64,000 nucleotides of DNA from Dendrolimus kikuchii (lineage: Eukaryota > Arthropoda > Insecta > Lepidoptera > Lasiocampidae), in contig CM034407.1 of the NCBI GenBank assembly GCA_019925095.2, positions 6,632,210 to 6,696,209 on the forward strand, read 5' to 3'. Both the position numbers and the translations under genes were made by a program. Below, one piece after another: positions 56,701 to 64,000 of this stretch. A model generated the notes under the pieces. It was not told where the DNA came from. It made no database searches and was given only the letters and a program-made list of their open reading frames with translations. How positions within the stretch are numbered: the stretch's first letter is position 1; every line of letters begins with the position of its first letter.

Positions 56701-58316
56701 TTGTAATTAAACCGATTATTATGCAATTTTGGTATATTACTTTCGGCATTAATAATGAAGATGACATGCTTTATATTTGTGAAAAATTGGACACCTGTGA
56801 GACAAGAATTCGAACTTCAGATGACCACGTGAAGAGTTTATGAATAACCGTAAAAAACATATCATTTACAAGTAGACCCTCAGAAATTATTATTAAGTCC
56901 AAAACGCTCTTTATAATTAAAAATGTAAGAAACGCACCAATTATACAAATTCTTAAGACCGGCCTCTCGTAATTTGGCTTAATGCAAATCAAAATTTGCC
57001 TAACAATAGCCGAACATTACAGTTAGCAGAAACATCTAAATAGTCCATTTTAAAACGAGCTTACACCCCATACATGCACGATTTAACACCAAACGCGAAT
57101 TCGTTATACAAGTAGAATTATCTTGAGAAAAAATTCCGTCGACCTGTTATCCGAAGATATTAGCATAGGAGCGCCTATTGTGCATTATTCTTCTCATATT
57201 CATGGGTAAACACACACCGCTCTTTGTGTCTATTGTCGGAGCAATACTTAGCATCTACCCCTCGTGGTAATCCCATCTTTCTATACATTGTTCAACACAA
57301 TAGTCTTTCTCTAAATTCGGTCCAGAGGTCAGGCATCTCAGTGTGACCTTAGGTCATTTCCACAATAGACCCAATCGTGTTTACTTTTAAAAAACCGATG
57401 TTTAACGTTAAACTAAGATTTGGACTAGTTCTATCACAATGAGATGACAATACCGTCTTTGTTCTTTTTAAGATATTTAGCTACCGTTATTTCCTTTTAT
57501 TATAGGTATTATCGATCTATTGTGTGTCCAATTTATTACGTTGTTCTTTGTGTAGTTTTATTATATTTTTGAATATTAAAATGCATGGGAAAGGGTTGTT
57601 TACTATTCATCTCTGAAACGGTTCTCAGAGTGAGGATTATCTCGGTTTAAATCATATCAATTTACGAGCAATTTTTGAGTCCTGTTCTCTTTTATACGGT
57701 AGCTAAAAATACCAGCTTATTACGCCTTTAATAAATAAGATACTTAGATATGTATACATGTGAGTATAATTATATAATTTTCGGTGGTATTTAGAACTTT
57801 ATATGGTTTAAGCTTTCAGTAAATTGTATATTGTTACACAGAATAGAAAACCATTTTGGTTCCAGAAGTAGCAAAAACAGCAATTGCAAAACATACTTGA
57901 ATGTAATAATATTTTTTTATTATTCCTCAAATATCTCAATCTTAATTAGCTAATAAATCCATATTATGAAAAAATATTACTGATTGTTTCAATGTTTGTT
58001 TATTCCTTTTTCGTGGCCATGCGATATTGTGTAATTTTAGTTTTACGTATGCACAGTCATTAAAGGGGATTAAGGCTTGTAACAATGCCATGGAGGATTT
58101 TTGTGTACTGATTTTTGGGGAGATAGCAGGGATTATATAGACGCGGTCGTTTTTCAGTTGCATTTTTATTTTATTGTAAATAAAATAGAGTAGTGTTTAA
58201 AAAAAATTATAAAACCAATTTATTTACCACTTTTTTATAAAATGTTGATATTTTTTTATCCTGTTTTGGTAAAAATTGAAGCAGTAAAATGGTTTCATGT
58301 CAATAGTTTGAAGGTG
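56701..58316. other. Spacer, no recognisable gene
   Basis: Minus ORFs of 73 codons at 56771 and 57942 carry no domain. Nothing else noted. Confidence 0.4.
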
Positions 58317-58440
58317 ATTTGGTGAATGAATGAAAGAAAACTTTTTATTGTTCAACATAACTTAAACCTAGACATTTAATATAAATACATTTCCATTAGA
58401 ACAATGGGCGGCCTTATCGCTTTTTTTGAAATTTTTCTTA
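58317..58440 (-). mobile_element. 3' tail fragment of the Jockey/CR1-like LINE
   Basis: In minus sense 'gcgataaggccgcccattgt' continues to 'ttgaacaataaaaagttttc' and a (TTCA)n tail ending near 58325. The larger element at 60765 has the same module. Confidence 0.65.
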
Positions 58441-59159
58441 ACTTAAAATAACTACAAAAAATTACGAAAAAACCACGTTATGTCTCTCATCTCTCTCGTT
58501 CTCGTCTCATATCGTGAAAACATTTTTTTGGGTAAATTATTGATCAGTAAAAACCAAGAAGTTGTTTCTTTTGCGAAAATAGAAGCTTTAACGTAGAGTA
58601 CGACCGAAGTCGCGTAAATTGTCCTAGTTAAAAATTGTTCTTGCGTTAATCCTTAAATATCTAACTGAGATATTTTAAAAATGTATTATACTTTAATAAA
58701 ACTGAAAGTGCTCCATAAGTGCTTTTACTCAAAACCACCTTGCAAGTCCATTAAGCAAATAGCCTTTTCTAACTAACAGCTGCCACCTGGTTCCACTTCT
58801 AGTATGTATCACAGATAATCAAATAGTGTGTAATACGGGTGCAGTGTTTTTTGAATTGCCCCGGGACAACGCGAGTATCGTCGGCACTTTGATCTTGAGA
58901 TGCGCCCGCGCAGTCCTTTTAAGTCACCGCTCCACGGGGCGTACTTTGTTGAACATCCTTAAGAGCTGTACACATGGGACAGTTTTTACCCGTCTATATT
59001 ACGACATTTTTCCTATGTAAATACATTTTTAAATTTTACTTAGATATCGCGTGTTCCAATAGAGAACCGGTTAGTATCAACAAAGGTTTTCACATTTATT
59101 TTTGTTACGTACTGAATGACGTAAACGCGACATGCCATAACTATTATTATTATATTTTT
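58441..59159. other. Spacer with a Helitron-like end fragment
   Basis: 'cgaccgaagtcgcgtaaatt' and 'gtCCTAGTt' at 58598-58628 look like a decayed type A 3' end. The ORFs near 58826-59231 are not recognised and the last overlaps repeat Q. Confidence 0.4.
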
Positions 59160-59470
59160 ATCCGTCCAAGAACGGAGAAAGAATACAATTTCCTGCGGCC
59201 GGGCGGCATGTCGTAAGAGGCGACAAGACAAACCATTACCAGGTGGTATTTACCCTTTGTTTGGATGGCTACCATACCTGGTCTAGAGTATGCCACCATA
59301 ACAACCTTAAGTTGTGTTCACGCATTAGTGATCAGGTTCCAGTTTCCGTTTAGAGAACGAGAAGCAGCACATTGGTAGCACCTTTGGTGTCACAAATGTC
59401 AGTAGACCATGGTAACCGCTTATCATCAGGTGAGCCGTCTGCTTATCTGCTGAACTCATGCAATAAAGAA
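59160..59470 (+). mobile_element. Interspersed repeat Q, copy 2
   Basis: 'atccgtccaagaacggagaa', 'ggcatgtcgtaagaggcgac', 'cctggtctagagtatgccac' and 'taaccgcttatcatcaggtg' in order, ending 'actcatgcaataaagaaaac'. Identity with copy 1 is high to the last base of the tail. The target duplication is not obvious. Confidence 0.75.
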
Positions 59471-59539
59471 AACTTTACCCTATAGAAACATTAATTATTT
59501 ATATATTATATTAATAATAGTTATATTGTATTCTAGTTA

Positions 59540-59710
59540 CAATCCCTTAAGACTATAAATAGTATACAGAGCCTGATCACTGGCTTCTATAGGTAAGGTG
59601 CCCAGAAAGAAGGCTGGCTGCGTTTCCTCGATGGACCGCCATACTGATCTGTTGTCCGAGGTAGAGACCTACCCTCTGATCGCCTAGAGTCGATAAGCCG
59701 TTGTGATAGC
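59540..59710 (-). pseudogene. YLGQRISMA-family retroelement remnant
   Basis: The minus-strand frame gives 'LSTLGDQRVGLYLGQQISMA' then 'VHRGNAASLLSGHL', stop. The 3' flank 'gattgtaactagaatacaat' matches the 16190 copy. The second Q in 'LGQQIS' replaces R. Confidence 0.75.
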
Positions 59711-60436
59711 CTAAATATGTATAATATTTATATTTTTATACAATCTTAATATGTTAAATTATAAATTATCGATTGCTCATATAAATTTTCAGTCTTCAAG
59801 ATAGATTTTAAGAAAAATATTTGCGATATCCTTCCGAATGATAGATTATCTTACTTTTCATTTTAATCTTATCTTACCTTTACTCGTAAAAAGAAACAAA
59901 CACTACTTACAAGTAATTTATATAATAAATAGTATGTATATTAAAGCTTGAAGGTTTAAATAATATAGTTTTATATTGACAAACAACAGTGAATAATAAT
60001 TAAAAAACTTCGAAATTCTGATACTCGAAAAGCCCGTGCGTGATGACCGCCCTTAATATATGATTAATACAGTAGTCGGGGAAAACGAATATATTTTTTG
60101 GAATTGAACCTTCTGGACACGAATAAAACGGGTTCCCGATCGAGATTTGTGATTGAATTCGAGAGTCAATAGACCTTTTTAGTGGCAACCAGGAACTTGA
60201 CTAAATTTATGCTTCCCCAACACAAAACGAAGAGTTAATGAACATTTACAACTGATCTTTAATAGAAAAGATTAGATTCAGTGATTTATAATATCAAATT
60301 TGCTTTGTTTACATTTGTAGGTATCTGATTAACGTTTAATCGTTTCTTCGAAGAAGAAGAGAAATGAAGAAATAATTATTTTAAATATTTATGTACATAA
60401 ATATTTAATATAATTATTTTATTGAAATACTAAACG
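59711..60436. other. Spacer, nothing recognised
   Basis: Near 60380-60420 'aaatatttatgtacataaat' is an AT palindrome. No gene. Confidence 0.4.
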
Positions 60437-60635
60437 CCTTACTAATATTATAAAGAGAAAAGATTTGTTTGTTTGCATTGAATAGGCTCCGAAATTACTG
60501 AACCGATTTTGAAAATTCTTTCACTGTTGGCAAAGTACACTATTTCTGGGTGACCTAGGCTATTTTATATTCTCAAACAAAAATAATTTTAATTTTTTTA
60601 TTAAATACTCGTGCGAAGCTGGGGCGGGCCGCTAG
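60437..60635 (+). mobile_element. Helitron-like element (type B)
   Basis: 'ttactaatattataaagaga', 'tactgaaccgattttgaaaa' and the 3' end 'aagctggggcgggccgCTAG' before T at 60636. The 5' TC is lost, but the rest follows 140-336. Confidence 0.7.
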
Positions 60636-60764
60636 TTAGGCTAAAACGTATCCTATGTTTGTCGAAAGTGAATATTTACAGATTTTCATGTTAATCAAGT
60701 ACCAAACACCACCTTGGTAAAGAACATCCACATTTATTGTAAGTTGATTAAATTTAAGAGTTTA

Positions 60765-61577
60765 TGAATGAATGAAAACACTTTATTGTTCACCAAAAAT
60801 TAAAACTACGTTCTTAAACTAAGTACAATAAATGTTGAACAAAGGGCGGCCTTATCGCTTAAAGCGATCTCTTCCAGGCAACCCCCTAAACTAAGGAAAA
60901 TATTAAAACAACAGTGGCGGTGAAGACAATAAATAATAAGAAACATTCCAAGAATAAGTAAAAAGGAAATAAATAAATAGTAATATACTTTATATACTAT
61001 ACAAAAATAAGATATATCATACTATATATAGAATCAGCAGCATGTTTTAGACTTGCGAGGACCAAAGATATTTAGTAACCATCAATTTAAAAGACATTAT
61101 GGATTTAGCTTGTCTGATGTTGAGTGGCAGTGAGTTCCATAAACGGACAGCCTGTACCGTGAAAGAGTTATCAACGAAGGAAGAAGTGTGTACAGGTGTC
61201 ATTAAGGAGAGATTATTACTAGAGCGCAAATAACGGGAATGAGAAAGATGTAGGAAATCAAAACGTTCCTTTAAATACGGAGGGGTACGAGGATCAAAAA
61301 GGATATTGTACAAAAGAGAGAGTAAGTGAACATTCCGGCGAAGGCGAATAGGTAACCATTTAAGCTTCTTGCGATATTCGGAAACATGGTCATATTTGCA
61401 GCATAATCAAGTATGGGTAATAGCAGCGATTGAGCAAGCATTACTTTAGTAGCAGTAGGGAGGAAATTTTTAAGTCGTCTAAGCGACGCTGCCGACGCAA
61501 AGACTCTTCGGCTGAGATTGGTCAAGTGAGGCCTCCAAGACAGCTCTCTGTCAATAACGATTTTTGCTCTTTTTGTA
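60765..61577 (-). pseudogene. Jockey/CR1-like LINE: RT C-terminus and 3' UTR, internally deleted
   Basis: On the minus strand, one frame from 61577 reads 'DRELSWRPHLTNLSRRVFA' and 'MLAQSLLLPILDYA'. The conserved text then resumes in another frame: 'KYDHVSEYRKKLKWLPIRL', 'RRNVHLLSLLYNILFDPRT', 'SFTVQAVRLWNSLPLNI' and 'YLWSSQV', stop near 61047. The family normally has about 25-30 residues between LDYA and the KYDHV block; they are missing, so a deletion plus frameshift is inferred. The 280-bp 3' UTR contains 'cgctttaagcgataaggccg' and ends with a (TTCA)n run. No polymerase core remains. Confidence 0.85.
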
Positions 61578-62567
61578 AAGTATAAAGTAGATATAAATAA
61601 TAAATACCACATCCCTCTATATTATAAATTTTAAACTAGTTAATAAAGTGACAAAATACTAAGTAAAAAACGTAATATGTAATAAAACAAGAAGCTTATG
61701 TCAAAACAATCCATCAACGTCTTCAAATGAAGACAAGAAAAAGAGAAAAGGACCACGTAATAATGGGCACGCCACAGAAACCAGCTTATTTAAGTGTTAT
61801 TATCTACAACGATGGATCCCAAGAGCAATTTAGTTTGTCCAATATTTTATATCTTGCCTCACACCTGCTCCTTTGATAAACTTGGGACTTGAAGACTTAA
61901 ATATGTGTTTAACACTGATCTGAAAGTCAAATATTTAATACTATTCTGTGAAATGATTTTAAAACATCGAATTGGATGTCTATTAAAATTTTAACTAATA
62001 ATTTTGAACTCCAAAAATTCTAAATTCTTAATACACTCTATGAGTCAGTCTATGAGTATGATCTATTAAGTAAATACACATATATCATTATCTATATTCT
62101 TATAAGTATAGATGAGCTGAACTTTCAAATGAAAGCCTACTAATAAAATAGCTTTGGAAATTTTATTTTTAGACAAGGCAAGATATAAAAGAGTATAATC
62201 ATCTAGGCGTCGCGTCGTATACGCTATGACTTTTTATAGCACAACAGTGATAAATAGATAATATAAAGGGATAAAAACCTATTATATGATTATTTATAGT
62301 ACAACAGTGCAACAGTAGTTGCAGATAAGACTGATTAAAGTAAATGCGATAGAATAATAAGTTTGTGCTAAAGAAATAAGTAAGTATACTGTAGCGTTCC
62401 AAAATAGCACGATTGATGTCGGTTCAAAAGTTGTTATAAAATATCACGACTTTAGAGTTCATTATTTCAACCTCAAAATAAAATTACAGCAGCGAAATTG
62501 AGATACAATATACGCATGCAATATGTCGAGGGTCGCATGAATAATATTCAAAACGGGAGTGCATTGA
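61578..62567. other. Spacer, nothing recognised
   Basis: A decayed direct repeat ('gactttttatagcacaacag' and 'gattatttatagtacaacag') lies at 62227-62308. No gene. Confidence 0.4.
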
Positions 62568-63059
62568 ACTCGGATTGTGAACTTCTGCGCAGCGACACTC
62601 TTTTATTTGATCGAGACAAACGTCCTTGGAGTGCACCTTACAGAACATTTTATTAACACAGTTTGTATTGTGTTTGAGTTGATTAAACTGTGCAGATACC
62701 TTTTCATTACGGAGACAATATTCTTATACAAAGAAACTCAATTCCAGGACGTAGTAGACAGTGAAAGATCGTGTAATGAAGACAACTTTCTAAACAAAAA
62801 CAAACTAATGCCTTTGATATGTAAAAAGCCTTTACAGAATTCCATTTTGATTTCTATCAAAATATTAAACTGTATTTATGGAAAATTATGTCTCATACAC
62901 AAGAAACGAAATGTAGCGTTGATCTATGTAGTTTTCATATCTGCGATACTGGCTGCTAATTCAAACGTTGCTATAAACGCAGGTTCCAAAGTAGTATACT
63001 TACTACTGTTTATCCAATCTGTGGTTACAGACTTAAATAAAATTAACATCATCTCGTAA
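62568..63059 (+). CDS. Unrecognised open frame, possible exon or pseudogene fragment
   Basis: The frame is open from 62568 (after a TGA) to a TAA at 63057-63059, about 163 codons, the longest in the window. There is no early ATG; the first near the start is GTG at 62577. A 3' splice-like 'aacttctgcgcag' lies at 62580-62592. It encodes two hydrophobic stretches (about residues 10-40 and 115-150) and a basic patch with 'LICKKPLQ' and 'YGKLCLIHKKRNVALIY'. That spacing loosely recalls insect gustatory receptors, but the TYhhhhhQF motif of that family is absent. It may equally be chance. Confidence 0.25.
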   Translation, partial: TRIVNFCAATLFYLIETNVLGVHLTEHFINTVCIVFELIKLCRYLFITETIFLYKETQFQDVVDSERSCNEDNFLNKNKLMPLICKKPLQNSILISIKILNCIYGKLCLIHKKRNVALIYVVFISAILAANSNVAINAGSKVVYLLLFIQSVVTDLNKINIIS

Positions 63060-64000
63060 AAGTTAACTTGATTTAGATCTTGTTACCGCATTCTACCAAC
63101 AAGTAGTGGTTGAGCACGCAACAATGGCTTTCATTTGCTCACTTTCACAATTACGTACTTTATACGCCCACAGGCGTTTTCTAGCACAAGACAAACTATA
63201 GTTAGTTCATTTTTCTTTAAAAGACTGCTATTCATGTTTTATATCGTTTGAATCTTTTTTTGCTTGAATAACAAACGTGAGAACTTCGTTGCCATAATTA
63301 TAATATCACAAAGACTCCATATTAATGCTATCAATACCAGAGGTATTTAATGTAGTGCACATAGTTCTATTCATTCGAATGATTATTGATTATATATTAA
63401 TTAAAATATACCAATTACGATTGATATATCTCTTTATACAAATAATGAAAATACCTTCCTAACTTGCAACAACATGGAATAATCGAATAAAAACCAAATG
63501 AAATAATTACAACAATATCCATCCAATTTTACATGCAAGCTTCGAAACGAGTTTTGAAGGTTTACTTATTTTACTGAATAATTTTTATTTACGGAAAGCT
63601 AGAATAACTTGACAGCGTCCATTAATTACCTAAACACTTAAAAGCTCAAATCTATCTTACATACGATAGTGACACGGTTATCGGTCAAACCTCTAATCAT
63701 TCTGGTGTCAAGTGCACCTTATGTGATATTTATTTATAAAGCAACGTGTTTTAACAACTGCGTTTCTTTAACGTCATTACTGCAAGTTGTTGCTATAGGG
63801 GAATTTGTAATACCCCAGGAAGTTGCAATATCCTAGTATGTAGAAATTAAGAAACAATTCTTAGAAGTTATCATCAATTTTCTGTTCAATTCATCAGAAT
63901 TTCGCCGTCGCCTCACTGAAATGCCTAAAATCCTATAATTTTTTATAGAAAATTTAAGAATAACTTTCTTACCAGTGTAATGTTGAGTCATTTTTGCTTG
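63060..64000. other. Spacer to the window end, nothing recognised
   Basis: If the preceding frame is an exon, the next exon is not visible here: no downstream open frame of coding character was seen before the edge. Confidence 0.4.

Overview
The window looks like AT-rich, gene-poor nuclear DNA from an insect, most likely a moth or butterfly. The case for Lepidoptera rests on repeat content recognised from memory, not on a search. It includes short Helitron-type repeats that begin near 'tactaatattataaa' and end in CTAG before a T, other Helitron-like repeats ending in a 'gaagtcgcgggcatatcCTAG' type terminus, tRNA-headed SINEs, and many 5'-truncated non-LTR retrotransposon tails. I found no intact host gene, rRNA, functional tRNA, CRISPR array or operon. 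Nearly all open frames are chance ORFs or pieces of transposons.

The best-supported features are mobile-element insertions. Ten copies of one non-LTR family share a C-terminal coding end ('AYPARELA' then stop) and a (TATG)n tail. They lie near 9.1, 11.2, 13.1, 17.5, 24.7, 30.5, 43.9, 47.3, 51.5 and 52.8 kb, and nine have target-site duplications of 9-14 bp visible in the sequence. Other non-LTR remnants are a C-terminal RT piece with an in-frame stop (963-1379), a degraded C-terminus at 5650-6250, a four-copy 'YLGQRISMA' family (16.1, 29.9, 39.9, 59.6 kb), three WT/QQW-type C-termini (3.8, 35.1, 43.3 kb) with a related tail near 34.2 kb, and a Jockey/CR1-like 3' end at 60765-61577 whose untranslated tail recurs at 19.4, 31.5, 50.2 and 58.4 kb.

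DNA elements include Helitron-like units, several with both 5'-A^TC and CTAG^T-3' ends. A hairpin-like MITE family is flanked by 3-bp TAA/TTA duplications (6.4, 8.1, 15.1, 30.8, 42.6, 47.8 kb; a second type at 10.2 kb), which points to PIF/Harbinger. Further fold-back or TIR elements lie at 378-622, 37000-37194 and 50976-51101. Two larger dispersed repeats remain unclassified: one starting 'ctcggacgaacaaaatagg', and one present as an inverted pair at 49.5 and 56.1 kb. SINEs lie at 12.0, 12.7, 33.7, 35.9 and 55.4 kb.

Segmental duplications not explained by transposon ends lie at 11528-11812, 38924-39246 and 47995-48366. Two small open frames could be something other than transposons: 62568-63059 (about 160 codons, membrane-segment-like) and 54618-54749 (a signal-peptide-like ORF). 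Neither is recognised with confidence. I see no evidence of a new multi-gene system. What stands out is the record of recent retrotransposition and the 3' tail motif shared by several different elements.
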